64,000 nucleotides of DNA from Azospirillum sp. OGB3 (GCF_014192915.1 NZ_JACHYN010000001.1:310001-374000), one strand, 5' to 3'; shown: positions 29,390-40,827, counted from the stretch's first letter. Notes: generated by a model from the letters alone, not told the origin. A program made the numbers and translations.

Positions 29390-30733
29390 CTATTCGGGGT
29401 AGAGGCGGACATCGACGCGCCGGTTGGCGCCCCGGTTGGCCGGCGTGGTGTTGGGGGCCAGCGGTTCGCGCTCGCCCCGCCCTTCGGCGGTCAGGCGCTC
29501 GGTGCCCAGCGTGCGCTCCAGGATCTTCAGCACGGCCACCGCCCGCGTCTCGGTCAGCGCCTCCGGCGTCGGCAGCCCGCCGCCGCGCGGCGTCTGGTCG
29601 TCGGTGTGGGCAACCACCACGACCCGCCCGGCCTCCGGACCCAGCGCCTGTCCGACGCGGTCGACCACGGCGCGGTAGCGGGCGCGGATCGCGTCGCTGC
29701 CGGTGGCGAACATGCCCGCCCCCTCGATGCGGATGACCAGCGCCCCGTCGTCGCCGGCCAGCACCGCCACCGCGCCGGAGCGGATCTCCGGCTGGAGCAG
29801 GGCGGTGACGCGGACGGCCAGCGCCGGCCCCGCGCTGGGCGGCGGCGGCGGGACGGCGCGGACCAGCTCCAGCGGCCGGTCAGGAAGCAGGGCGCCCAGC
29901 CGGGCCACCACCGCGTCGGCCCGCCCGCCCAGCGAGGCGGACAGGGTCAGGAACAGCCCGCCGAGCAACGTCGCCACCGCCACCGCGGCCAGCCAGGGCG
30001 GCAACACATGCCCCAGCGGGCGGAAACGTTCCGCAACGCCCCGCCATTGCGGCGACAGCGCGCGCTCCCGCTCGCCGCGCAGGCGGCGCAGCACGCGGAA
30101 CAGCTCGTCCCGCAGATGGGCGAGGTCGTGGGCGCCGCGCGGCTTGTCGCGGAACTTGCCCTCGAAGCCCAGCGACAGGCAGGCGTAGAACAGCTCCAGC
30201 TCCAGCCGGTGCAGGCGCGGGTCGCTCAGCATGGTGTCGAGCAGGTCGAAGAAGCGGTCCGGCCCGCCGGCGCCGGGATCGACCACCACCGCCAGCCCCT
30301 CGCGCGCCCAGCGGCAGCGCGCCCCCCACGGGGTCGCCCGCACCACGTCGTCCAGCATGGTGCACAGGGCGAAGCGGGCGACGCGCACCTCCTCCGGCGG
30401 CACGCCGATGGCGGCGGCCTCCGCCTCGAAGCGGCGGACCTCGGCGAGGATGACGTCGCGCAGCCCCTCCGGGTTCTCATGCCCCGAGCGTTCGCGCAGC
30501 GACCCGGCGAGGTCGAGGAGCGGCCCGGCGGCGGCCAGCAGCGGGTTCAGCGCCCCGCGCAGCCGGGCCGGCTGGTCCGGCGGCGCCTCCGCCTTCGGGC
30601 GGTCCTCCGGGGCCACGGCGGGCCCCGCCGCGAGGAAGGCCGGGAGCGCGCGCGGCCCGCCGCCGGACTCGTCGGAAAACTCCCCGCCGTCCCGCAGACC
30701 CGCCCCGCCGCCGAAGCGTCCGTCCGATTCCAT
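29390..30733 (-). CDS. tssL: TssL (DotU) with C-terminal OmpA domain
   Basis: A 447-residue fusion. Residues 55-240 are DotU/TssL (LNPLLAAAGPLLDLAGSLRE, ALCTMLDDVVRATPWG, and FYACLSLGFEGKFRDKPRG), followed by one membrane helix (LPPWLAAVAVATLLGGLFLTL). Residues 315-447 are an OmpA-like peptidoglycan-binding domain (HTDDQTPRGGGLPT, NRGANRRVDVRLYPE). TssL anchors the type VI membrane complex; the OmpA tail fixes it to the cell wall. It is the first gene of the set, divergent from the STAS gene over a 101-base gap. Confidence 0.9.
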   Translation of the reverse strand: MESDGRFGGGAGLRDGGEFSDESGGGPRALPAFLAAGPAVAPEDRPKAEAPPDQPARLRGALNPLLAAAGPLLDLAGSLRERSGHENPEGLRDVILAEVRRFEAEAAAIGVPPEEVRVARFALCTMLDDVVRATPWGARCRWAREGLAVVVDPGAGGPDRFFDLLDTMLSDPRLHRLELELFYACLSLGFEGKFRDKPRGAHDLAHLRDELFRVLRRLRGERERALSPQWRGVAERFRPLGHVLPPWLAAVAVATLLGGLFLTLSASLGGRADAVVARLGALLPDRPLELVRAVPPPPPSAGPALAVRVTALLQPEIRSGAVAVLAGDDGALVIRIEGAGMFATGSDAIRARYRAVVDRVGQALGPEAGRVVVVAHTDDQTPRGGGLPTPEALTETRAVAVLKILERTLGTERLTAEGRGEREPLAPNTTPANRGANRRVDVRLYPE

Positions 30734-30834
30734 GCCCCCGCCGCCGCTCTGCTGTATGATGATCCGTGTGATGGGAAATCCCCCGCCGGAGGAGGTATAG
30801 CAGGCCCGGCCGGATGGGGAAATCGGAGGGTTTG

Positions 30835-31224
30835 ATGCACATCGCGGAAGAGGTCCGCGGCGACGTGACGATCCTGCGCCCGGTGGGGCCGATCGACAGC
30901 GCCGCCGCCCCCCGGTTCGAGGCGCGGTTGAAGGCCGCCTTGGCCCCCGCCGCCCCGGACGAGCCCGCGAAGGCGCCGGTGGGCTTGGTGCTCGACCTGT
31001 CGGGGGTGACGCAACTGACCCCGGCGGGGCTGCGCTCGCTGCTGCTGGCGGTTCGCCAGGCACGGCCGGGCACGGGGAGCGCGGGCGGACGGAAGGGGGT
31101 GCGGATCGTTCTGGCGGCGGTGCCCGGCCCGATCCGCGGCGTGCTGGAGGAGGCCGGGCTGGCGGCGCTTCTGGAGAGTCACGGCGACCTCGACGCCGCC
31201 GTGCGCGCCGCCTCACAACACTGA
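30835..31224 (+). CDS. STAS-domain protein (anti-sigma-factor antagonist-like)
   Basis: A 129-residue STAS protein: VTILRPVGPIDSAAAPRFEARL, then GLVLDLSGVTQLTPAGLRSLL, where the family's phosphorylatable Ser is normally in the DLSxVxxxSSxGL block; here it reads LTPAGLRSL, so the usual Ser is Thr/Pro and phospho-control may be lost. GGAGG lies six bases before the ATG and decides the start over a Met seven codons upstream. Its position divergent from tssL-tssM-tagF suggests a link with type VI control. Confidence 0.82.
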   Translation: MHIAEEVRGDVTILRPVGPIDSAAAPRFEARLKAALAPAAPDEPAKAPVGLVLDLSGVTQLTPAGLRSLLLAVRQARPGTGSAGGRKGVRIVLAAVPGPIRGVLEEAGLAALLESHGDLDAAVRAASQH

Positions 31225-31225
31225 A

Positions 31226-31396
31226 CTAATCCATATTGCGAAGACTGGAATCATAGAGCTGCTGCGCCAGGATAGTCTTCAACAGGGCCTCGACGGTAAC
31301 GCTCATGTAGCGCGCCTGCTGTTCCAGACGCCGATAGACGTCAAGCGGCAGATCAAGCGTCACGTTGACCCTGCTGGCGTGGGGAAACTCGGCCAT
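31226..31396 (-). CDS. small ribbon-helix-helix-like protein
   Basis: A 56-residue peptide, RVNVTLDLPLDVYRRLEQQA followed by a second helix VTVEALLKTILAQQL, in the size and strand-helix-helix shape of MetJ/Arc-type repressors. A GGAGAGGGG site precedes the ATG. It ends one base from the STAS gene stop. No toxin gene accompanies it, so an antitoxin role is not supported. Confidence 0.6.
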   Translation of the reverse strand: MAEFPHASRVNVTLDLPLDVYRRLEQQARYMSVTVEALLKTILAQQLYDSSLRNMD

Positions 31397-31535
31397 ATCC
31401 CCTCTCCATCTCTGTGAACCGCGTCGCGCGACGCCGGGCCACAGACGATAGGGCTCTCCCCCGGCGCGGTCCATGGCGCAGTCCGCGAAGCGCGCTGTGC
31501 GGTTGCGCCGGACCTCTCCCCCAAATTGGAGCCCG

Positions 31536-32555
<1,020 letters not shown>

Positions 32556-32599
32556 GACAAGGGTATCCAATGAAACGGGTAAGGTCGGGGGAGGTGCTG

Positions 32600-32694
32600 T
32601 TGCCCCCACCCCTGCCCTCCCCCGCTGACGCAGGGGAGGGAGAATCGAGTCCCCTCCCCTGCGAAGCGGGGGAGGGTTAGGGAGGGGGCAAGCG
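32600..32694. repeat. GC-rich palindromic intergenic repeat, copy B
   Basis: Almost identical to the copy at 15054-15146: outer arms TTGCCCCCACCC and AGGGAGGGGGCAAGCG, inner hairpins CTCCCCCGCTGACGCAGGGG and CTCCCCTGCGAAGCGGGGGA. It lies between msrB and the oxidoreductase gene on the minus strand. Confidence 0.82.
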
Positions 32695-32698
32695 TCTG

Positions 32699-33193
32699 CT
32701 AGAACGCCGCCCCGCCCTCCACCCAATCCTGAACGGTTGTCGCCAGCGGCTGCCCCTCGGGCAGGAAGGCCAGCGAGACGGAGTTGATGCAGAAGCGCAT
32801 GCCGGTCGGCGGCGGGCCGTCGGGGAAGACGTGGCCCTGGTGGCTGCCGCAGCGGGCGCACAAGGTCTCCACCCGCACCATGCCGTAGCTGTTGTCCTGC
32901 ACCAGCTTCAGATGCGCGTTCTCATAGGGGGCGGTGAAGCTGGGCCAGCCGGTGCCGGATTCGAACTTCGTCCCGGACCGGAACAGCGGCAGGCCGCAGA
33001 GACGGCAGGCGTAGGTGCCCGGCTTCTTGTTGTCGAGCAGGCCGCCGCAGAAGGGCGCCTCCGTCCCGTGGCTCAACAGGACGTGCCGCTCCTCGTCCGA
33101 CAGCCGCTCCACCAACGCCGAGCGCTGCTCCGGCGTCGGCGGCGTCAGGTCGAAGGGTCCGGCGGTCGGGGAACGGTCGGCGGGGGCGGACAT
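32699..33193 (-). CDS. msrB: peptide-methionine (R)-S-oxide reductase MsrB
   Basis: A 164-residue MsrB with the catalytic Cys135 in [11 protein letters not shown], zinc cysteines C63, C66, C112 and C115, and a likely resolving Cys49 (APFCGG). WPSFTAPYE and HVFPDGP are family blocks. It repairs methionine-R-sulfoxide. There is no signal peptide, so it is cytoplasmic. Confidence 0.95.
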   Translation of the reverse strand: MSAPADRSPTAGPFDLTPPTPEQRSALVERLSDEERHVLLSHGTEAPFCGGLLDNKKPGTYACRLCGLPLFRSGTKFESGTGWPSFTAPYENAHLKLVQDNSYGMVRVETLCARCGSHQGHVFPDGPPPTGMRFCINSVSLAFLPEGQPLATTVQDWVEGGAAF

Positions 33194-33312
33194 CGGGCGG
33201 CTCCAGTGACGGGATGACGGTCCTAGGGGATATGGGCGAGTCGGTCGCGGATGACACCCGGCGTCAGGCTGCTATCTTCCCTGCACGGAACGAATGGAGG
33301 GAGAGACCAGCC

Positions 33313-34011
33313 ATGACCGGAACGACCACCGGAAAGACCATTGGCGCAACCGGCGCCTGGACGCATCTGACGGCGTCCGACGGGCAGCGGCTGACCGCCT
33401 ACGAAGCCCGGCCCGTCGGGCCGGAGAAGGGGCGGCTTCTGATCGTCCAGGAGATTTTCGGGATCAACAGCCACATCCGCCGCGTCTGCGACGGCTACGC
33501 CGCGGACGGCTACCACACGCTGGCCCCCGCCTTGTTCGACCGCGCGCAGCGCGGGGTGGAGCTGCCCTACGACGAGGCCGGCGTCCAGCGCGGCCGCGAG
33601 CTGATGGGTGCGGTCAGCGTCGATGATGCGCTGACCGACGTGGCGGCGGGCCTCGCCCATCTCGGCGGGGCGGAGGGGGCGGCCATCGCCGGCTATTGCT
33701 GGGGCGGCACCATCGCCTGGGCCGCCGCGTCGCGCCTGCCGGTCCGCGCCGCGGTCGCCTATTACGGCGGCGGCATCGGCAACCGGCTGGACGAGGCGCC
33801 GCGCGCGCCCGTGCTGCTGCATTTCGGCGAGACGGACCACGCCATCCCCCTGACGGTGGCCGAGGCGGTGCGCCAGCGCCATCCAACCGCCATCACCCAC
33901 CTCTACCCGGCCGGCCACGGCTTCAACTGCGACGAGCGGGCCAGCTACGACGCGGCCAGCGCCGCCCTGGCCAAGCGGCGCACGCTGGGCCTGCTCCAAG
34001 CGGTGTTCTGA
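33313..34011 (+). CDS. dienelactone hydrolase family protein
   Basis: A 232-residue alpha/beta hydrolase. The nucleophile is the Cys in AGYCWGG (about residue 124), the Asp lies in FGETDHAIPL and the His in PAGHGFNCD, the DLH triad. IVQEIFGINSHIRRVCDGYA is the signature N-terminal block. Dienelactone hydrolases act in chlorocatechol breakdown, but many relatives in housekeeping contexts have other esters as substrates; no catechol genes are near. GGAGGGAGAG precedes the ATG. Confidence 0.88.
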   Translation: MTGTTTGKTIGATGAWTHLTASDGQRLTAYEARPVGPEKGRLLIVQEIFGINSHIRRVCDGYAADGYHTLAPALFDRAQRGVELPYDEAGVQRGRELMGAVSVDDALTDVAAGLAHLGGAEGAAIAGYCWGGTIAWAAASRLPVRAAVAYYGGGIGNRLDEAPRAPVLLHFGETDHAIPLTVAEAVRQRHPTAITHLYPAGHGFNCDERASYDAASAALAKRRTLGLLQAVF

Positions 34012-34034
34012 ACCAAGCGATGTTCTGAAAAAGA

Positions 34035-34072
34035 AAAAGGCCCTTCCTCCATCGCGGGAGGAAGGGCCTTTT
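34035..34072. terminator. bidirectional terminator between dienelactone hydrolase and pgm
   Basis: A perfect 16-base stem (AAAAGGCCCTTCCTCC with its complement) with a six-base loop, flanked by A and T runs, between the two converging genes. Confidence 0.92.
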
Positions 34073-34089
34073 CTGTCAGTTCAGACGCT

Positions 34090-36605
<2,516 letters not shown>

Positions 36606-36689
36606 GAGACCCACTGAACTCCAAAAGGCGACTCGGCACCGACTTTCGGTACCGAGAGAAGACATCGCCTTTCCCCGCGCGAATCACAA

Positions 36690-36723
36690 GACCGCAGGCG
36701 CGCTGTTTCGCGCGCCCGCGGTC
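36690..36723 (-). terminator. hairpin between proline-rich gene and cold-shock gene
   Basis: A 14-base stem (GACCGCAGGCGCGC with GCGCGCCCGCGGTC, one mismatch) with a six-base loop. On the minus strand it is followed by TTGTGATT, a weak T-run. It lies 32 bases past the stop of the proline-rich gene. Confidence 0.55.
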
Positions 36724-36754
36724 CTGGTGCCATTTTTCTCCCCGGCGGGCGGCT

Positions 36755-36970
36755 TCAGGCCAGCCGCTCGGGGTTGGGCGGCGGCTCCTCCGGCGGGACC
36801 GGAATGGCGTCCGGCGGCTCCTTGATCGGTGGCCGCGACGGGTCTCCGGGCATGTCCGGCATGCCGGGCGGCGGAACCGGCATGTCGGGAGTCGGCGGGG
36901 AAGGAGGAAGGGGACCGGCAACGCTCAGGTCGGCGGCCATCAGTTCAGCCATCATCCGCGTTGTCGCCAT
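36755..36970 (-). CDS. small proline/methionine-rich protein, unknown
   Basis: A 71-residue peptide that starts MATTRMMAELMAADLSVAGP and continues as a Pro-rich chain (PPSPPTPDMPVPPPGMPDMP and [13 protein letters not shown]). Its start shares one base with the stop of the gene upstream (TGATG) and a GGCGGAGG site lies eight bases before it, which supports real translation. I do not recognise a family; the sequence is likely unstructured. Confidence 0.5.
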   Translation of the reverse strand: MATTRMMAELMAADLSVAGPLPPSPPTPDMPVPPPGMPDMPGDPSRPPIKEPPDAIPVPPEEPPPNPERLA

Positions 36971-37518
36971 CAGCCGCCTCCGCCCATCGTGCCACCCGTC
37001 GCTCCCGGCGCGGCGCGGGTCAGGCCGCGCGCCTTGTCCAGCGATTCCATGCAAAGCTGCTCGTTGCCGTCCTTCGCGGCGGAGCGCGCGGCGGTCACCA
37101 GCGATTCGATCTGGGCGTTGCGCGCCGCCTGCCCCATCGACCCGCTCTCCATGGAGGAGCCGCTGTTCGGCGCGGCGTCGGGCCGCACCGCCGGGGCGGT
37201 CGGCATGGGGGCGCCGGTGCGCGGCGGCTCGATCACCGCCTGATCGCCCGAGGCCGGCGGCGCCACCACCCCGCCCGAGCGGGCGAGCTGGTCCGGCGTC
37301 GCGCCGGAACTGCCACTCGGCAAGGCCCCATCCCCCGCGGTGGAGCCGGAACTGCCCGGCGGCGTCGCGACCGGCGGCGGGCTGGCCGACAGGTTGTTCT
37401 CGGCGGCGAAGCGGTCGACCAGCGCGGCGCAGCTTCCCTGCGCCAGGGCGGGTCCGGCACCGCACAGCACGAGGCCGGCGGCGAGCAGTAGGCCCTGTGG
37501 GATCGGATGTCGTGCCAT
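36970..37518 (-). CDS. exported low-complexity protein, unknown
   Basis: A 182-residue protein with a clear signal peptide (PIPQGLLLAAGLVLCGAGPALA, cleavage near residue 27) and a Ser/Gly/Pro/Ala-rich body. The C-terminal 60 residues (ARNAQIESLVTAARSAAKDG, then QLCMESLDKARGL) are helical and look like a short conserved domain. GGGGAGG five bases upstream of the ATG sets the start. It is coupled to the proline-rich peptide gene. Function unknown; periplasmic location likely. Confidence 0.65.
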   Translation of the reverse strand: MARHPIPQGLLLAAGLVLCGAGPALAQGSCAALVDRFAAENNLSASPPPVATPPGSSGSTAGDGALPSGSSGATPDQLARSGGVVAPPASGDQAVIEPPRTGAPMPTAPAVRPDAAPNSGSSMESGSMGQAARNAQIESLVTAARSAAKDGNEQLCMESLDKARGLTRAAPGATGGTMGGGG

Positions 37519-37674
37519 CGGTTGCCTCCCCATCAGCAATACCACCATCAACCGGCGTAGCGGCGTGCCGGTTCCGCCCGCCTTTTTCCCGCCAAGGACT
37601 CCATTGGGTGGTGCCGTTTCGCCCGCTCCTTCTGTTGAAGGCGCGACGGACAACGGCGGGGGAGAGGGGGTGCG

Positions 37675-38511
37675 ATGGACGGCAACCGCGAAAGCCCGAG
37701 GCGCGAAGGCCCTGAGCGCGAAAGCCTGGAGCGCGAAAGCCCGAGGCGCGAAAGCCCGGGCCGCGAAGGCCGTGCGGATGTCTCGGCCGAAGCCGAGGCC
37801 TTCTACACGGAAAGCCTGAAGGTGTTGAAGGAGTCCGGCATTCCCTTCCTGCTGGGCGGCACCTACGCGCTCAGCGCCTACACCGGGATCACCCGGCCGA
37901 CCAAGGACATCGACATCTTCTGCCGGGGCGGCGACTTCCCGCGCATCCTCGCCCATTTCCAGGACCGCGGCTTCGGCACGGAGATCGAGGACGAGCGCTG
38001 GATCGGCAAGGTCCTGCACGGCGACCTGTTCTTCGACGTGATCTTCAACTCCGCCGCCGCCATCAACCCGGTCAACGACCGCTGGTTCGAGGAGGATCAC
38101 CGCGCGCTGGTCTGCGGCGCCGACGTGCAGCTGATCCCGCCGACGGAAATGGTCTTCTCCAAGGCCTTCGTGCAGATGCGGCACAAGTATGACGGCCCCG
38201 ACGTCGCCCACATGATCCTGAAGCAGCACGCCCACATCGACTGGAAACGGCTGCTCGGCCACATGGAGCAGTATTGGGAGGTGCTGCTGATGCACGTCCT
38301 GAACTTCCGCTTCATCTACCCGACGGAGCGCGACCACATCCCCGCCTGGCTGTTGCAGGAGCTTCTGGACCGGCTGAACGAGCGCGCGAAGCTGCCGGTG
38401 CCGCAGACCCGCATCTGCCGGGGGCGGCTGTTCTCGCGCGAGGATTATCGGATCGACGTCACGGACTGGGGGTTCGCCGACGTCGTCGGCGAGGAAACCA
38501 AGCATGGCTGA
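37675..38511 (+). CDS. nucleotidyltransferase-fold protein (MNT/AbiEii-like)
   Basis: A 278-residue protein. The nucleotidyltransferase core is LLGGTYALSAYTG followed by RPTKDIDIFCRGGDF (about residues 60-85), giving the GG and DxD residues of the fold. LFFDVIFNSA may hold the third Asp. Residues 5-34 are six copies of a five-residue RESPR/REGPE-type unit encoded by a 15-base tandem repeat, so the true start could be nearer residue 36. The following metallophosphoesterase overlaps it by eight bases. Substrate unknown. Confidence 0.75.
   Translation: MDGNRESPRREGPERESLERESPRRESPGREGRADVSAEAEAFYTESLKVLKESGIPFLLGGTYALSAYTGITRPTKDIDIFCRGGDFPRILAHFQDRGFGTEIEDERWIGKVLHGDLFFDVIFNSAAAINPVNDRWFEEDHRALVCGADVQLIPPTEMVFSKAFVQMRHKYDGPDVAHMILKQHAHIDWKRLLGHMEQYWEVLLMHVLNFRFIYPTERDHIPAWLLQELLDRLNERAKLPVPQTRICRGRLFSREDYRIDVTDWGFADVVGEETKHG
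37687..37776 (+). repeat. 15-bp tandem repeat inside a coding start
   Basis: Six consecutive units of the type CGCGAAAGCCCGAGG, each encoding RESPR-like pentapeptides, lie at the 5' end of the nucleotidyltransferase frame. Units differ by one to four bases. The unit is a multiple of three, so changes in copy number keep the frame. Confidence 0.85.
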
Positions 38512-39220
38512 TGCAACATTGAAGGTCGCCGCCATCGGCGACATCCACGTGGGGGAAACCTCCACCCACCCCTACCGCGAGCTGTTCCAGGAGATCGCCG
38601 ACCGGGCGGACGTCCTGGCGCTGGCCGGCGACCTGACCAACCACGGCAAGCCGCGCGAGGCCGAGGTGCTGGCCGAGGACCTGCGCGCCATCGGCATCCC
38701 GGTGGTCGCCGTGCTGGGCAACCACGACCACGAATGCGGCCATGTCGAGGAGATGCAGCGCATCCTGGAGCAGGCGGGCGTCCGCTTCCTCGACGGCAAC
38801 CCGGTGGAGATCCGCGGCGTCGGCTTCGCCGGTGTGAAGGGGTTCGGCGGTGGGTTCGAGAACCGCATGCTCGACGCCTTCGGCGAACCGGCGATCAAGC
38901 AGTTCGTGCAGGAGTCGCTGAACGAGGCGATGCGGCTGGAAAGCGCGCTGCGCCAGCTGGAAACGGAACGGACGATGGTCGTCCTGCACTACGCCCCGAT
39001 CGCCGAGACGGTGCGCGGCGAGCCGACGGAGATCTACCCGTTCCTCGGTTCCTCCCGTCTGGCGGAGACCATCGACCGCTTCCACGTCCAGGCGGTCGTC
39101 CATGGCCACGCCCACCATGGCAGCTACGCCGGCAAGACCCTGCGCGGCACGCCGGTCTACAACGTCGCCCAGACCATCGAGAAGGAGTCCGGGAGGCCCT
39201 ACGCGCTGATCGAACTGTGA
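38504..39220 (+). CDS. metallophosphoesterase
   Basis: A 238-residue calcineurin-like phosphoesterase. Metal ligands are in AAIGDIHVGE (D13, H15), LALAGDLTNHG, VLGNHDHECGH, VVLHYAPIAET and VVHGHAHHGSYAG. The nucleic acid or nucleotide substrate is unknown. It overlaps the nucleotidyltransferase gene by eight bases, so the two are surely cotranscribed and may act on the same substrate. Confidence 0.87.
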   Translation: MADATLKVAAIGDIHVGETSTHPYRELFQEIADRADVLALAGDLTNHGKPREAEVLAEDLRAIGIPVVAVLGNHDHECGHVEEMQRILEQAGVRFLDGNPVEIRGVGFAGVKGFGGGFENRMLDAFGEPAIKQFVQESLNEAMRLESALRQLETERTMVVLHYAPIAETVRGEPTEIYPFLGSSRLAETIDRFHVQAVVHGHAHHGSYAGKTLRGTPVYNVAQTIEKESGRPYALIEL

Positions 39221-39233
39221 CGGCCGCGGGGCG

Positions 39234-40157
39234 TCAGCCCGGCCGCCGCGCGCCGGCCCACAGCGTGCCCAGCCCGGCCGCGGCGATCAGCGCCCCGCCC
39301 AGCAGCACCGCGGGCGACGGGCTTTCGCCCCACCACAGGTAGCCGATGGCCGCCGAGGCGGCGATCCCCAGATAGTCGATGGGCGCCAGCACCACCGCCG
39401 GCGCCCGGCGGAAGGCGGCGGCGTTCAGCAGGATGGCCGCCCCTGCGGCGAGGCCCAGCAGCAGGAAGGCCGGCAGGTCGGCCGCATCGGGCATCCGGAA
39501 GCCGGTCAGCAGGGCCGCCGGGGCGGTCAGCAGGCACCCGGCCAGAACGAAGACCAGCCCGGTGGCCGCCGGCCCGTCGGCCTGGGCCGTCCGCCGGGTC
39601 GCCAGGATGCAGACCGCGTTCAGGAGGGCCATGGCCAGCATGGCGAGGCTCCATGGCTCCAGCCGCGTCGGCGGTGCGATCAGGAAGACCCCAGCCATGC
39701 CCAGCGCGACGCAGACGGCGGAGGCCGCCCCCGCCCGTTCCCCGATGGCCCGGCCGGACAGCAGAACGACGAACAGCGGGGCCGCGTAGGACAGGGCGAC
39801 CAGATCGGCGAAGGGCAGATGCTGGGTCGCCGCGTAGAAGATCAGCGCCGCCCCGACGCCGCTCAGCGCCCGCACCGCGTGGCCGCCGGGCCGGGTGACG
39901 GACAGGGCGCGCCGCCCGGCCATCGCGACGGCCGCCGGCGCGACCACCGCCAGCGACAGCAGGAAGCGCAGGAACAGCACCTCCGCCGCGCCGTAGCGGG
40001 CGCCCAGCTCGCGCGCCAGCGCCCCGGCGGTCAGCACCAGGGCGAGCGAGGCCGCCATCAGCAGCGCCGCCCCCGCGACGCCGGACCGCCGCCCAGCGCC
40101 CTTACCGGCGGGAAGGCCAGCGGACAGGACGGTCCGCTCAGCGGGCGGACCGCTCAA
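39234..40157 (-). CDS. EamA/DMT superfamily transporter, in the pterin operon
   Basis: A 307-residue, ten-helix DMT protein (VAGAALLMAASLALVLTAGA as first helix, EVLFLRFLLSLAVVAPAAVA, LPFADLVALSYAAPLFVVLL with the conserved second-repeat edge, and IDYLGIAASAAIGYLWWGES). Its first codons overlap the folE end by 20 bases, so it belongs to the operon of the periplasmic SUOX-fold protein, histidine kinase and folE. Substrate is unknown; export of a pterin made by FolE is an inference from this position. A later Met at residue 34 is a possible start. Confidence 0.85.
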   Translation of the reverse strand: MSGPPAERTVLSAGLPAGKGAGRRSGVAGAALLMAASLALVLTAGALARELGARYGAAEVLFLRFLLSLAVVAPAAVAMAGRRALSVTRPGGHAVRALSGVGAALIFYAATQHLPFADLVALSYAAPLFVVLLSGRAIGERAGAASAVCVALGMAGVFLIAPPTRLEPWSLAMLAMALLNAVCILATRRTAQADGPAATGLVFVLAGCLLTAPAALLTGFRMPDAADLPAFLLLGLAAGAAILLNAAAFRRAPAVVLAPIDYLGIAASAAIGYLWWGESPSPAVLLGGALIAAAGLGTLWAGARRPG

Positions 40158-40827
40158 GCGTCGCGCACTCCCTCAGGAACTCCTCGCGCAGCTCGCGCGA
40201 CTCCAGCATCTCGCCGTGGAAGGAGCTGTTGACCATGCGGCTGTCATGGCCGGCGCGCACGCCGCGGTGGGTCTTGCACATGTGCACGGCGCTGACCCGC
40301 ACGGCCAGCCCGCGGGGCCGCGTCGCCTCGACGATGAAGTTGCCGATCTGCTTGACCAACTCCTCCTGGATCTGGAAGCGGGCGGCGAAATGGTCGACGA
40401 TCCGGTCGTACTTGGACAGGCCAAGGATGTTGCCGCCCTTGGCCGGCAGGATGCCGATGAAGGCGGTGCCGTAGATCGGCATCAGATGGTGCGCGCAGGT
40501 GGAACGCACGGCGATCGGGCCGGTGACGATCAGATGGTCGAAGTCCTCGGCGTTCCGGAATTCGGTCAGCTCGGGCGGCGCCGTGAAGCGGCCCTTCAGA
40601 AGCTCGCGCACCAGCATCTTGGCGACGCGGCGCGGCGTGTCGCGGGTGTTGTGGTCGTTGCGGTGGTCGATCCGCAGCACGTCGAGCAGCTCTTCGACCT
40701 TCCGCGCCGCGGCGTCGATCATGGCCGCCTCGCCCGCGGCGTCCAGCGGCGTGTCGAGCGCCTCGTTCGATCGGCGCGCCTCCATCGCCTCCTGCACGAG
40801 GGCGAGAACATTTGCCTGCACCGTCAT
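40138..40827 (-). CDS. folE: GTP cyclohydrolase I
   Basis: A 229-residue FolE. Zinc ligands C111, H114 (STCAHHLMPIYG) and C184 (HMCKTHRGV) are present, with IDHRNDHNTRDTPRRVAKM as the substrate-entry region and GLSKYDRIVDHFAARFQIQE as the conserved core. It converts GTP to 7,8-dihydroneopterin triphosphate, the first step of folate and pterin synthesis. An upstream Met ten codons earlier is possible, but homologues begin near MTVQANVLAL. It follows the histidine kinase by 70 bases and overlaps the DMT gene. Confidence 0.94.
   Translation of the reverse strand: MTVQANVLALVQEAMEARRSNEALDTPLDAAGEAAMIDAAARKVEELLDVLRIDHRNDHNTRDTPRRVAKMLVRELLKGRFTAPPELTEFRNAEDFDHLIVTGPIAVRSTCAHHLMPIYGTAFIGILPAKGGNILGLSKYDRIVDHFAARFQIQEELVKQIGNFIVEATRPRGLAVRVSAVHMCKTHRGVRAGHDSRMVNSSFHGEMLESRELREEFLRECATLERSAR

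Noticed and set aside
26735..30733. A complete type VI secretion cluster
   Set aside because: Only tssL, a short tssM and tagF are present; no sheath, tube, spike, baseplate or ATPase gene is in the window.
31226..31396. Antitoxin of a toxin-antitoxin pair
   Set aside because: The small ribbon-helix-helix-like gene has no toxin-like gene next to it; the neighbours are a STAS gene and an oxidoreductase.
37687..37776. CRISPR array (regular short repeats)
   Set aside because: The units are contiguous 15-base tandem repeats without spacers and lie in a reading frame.
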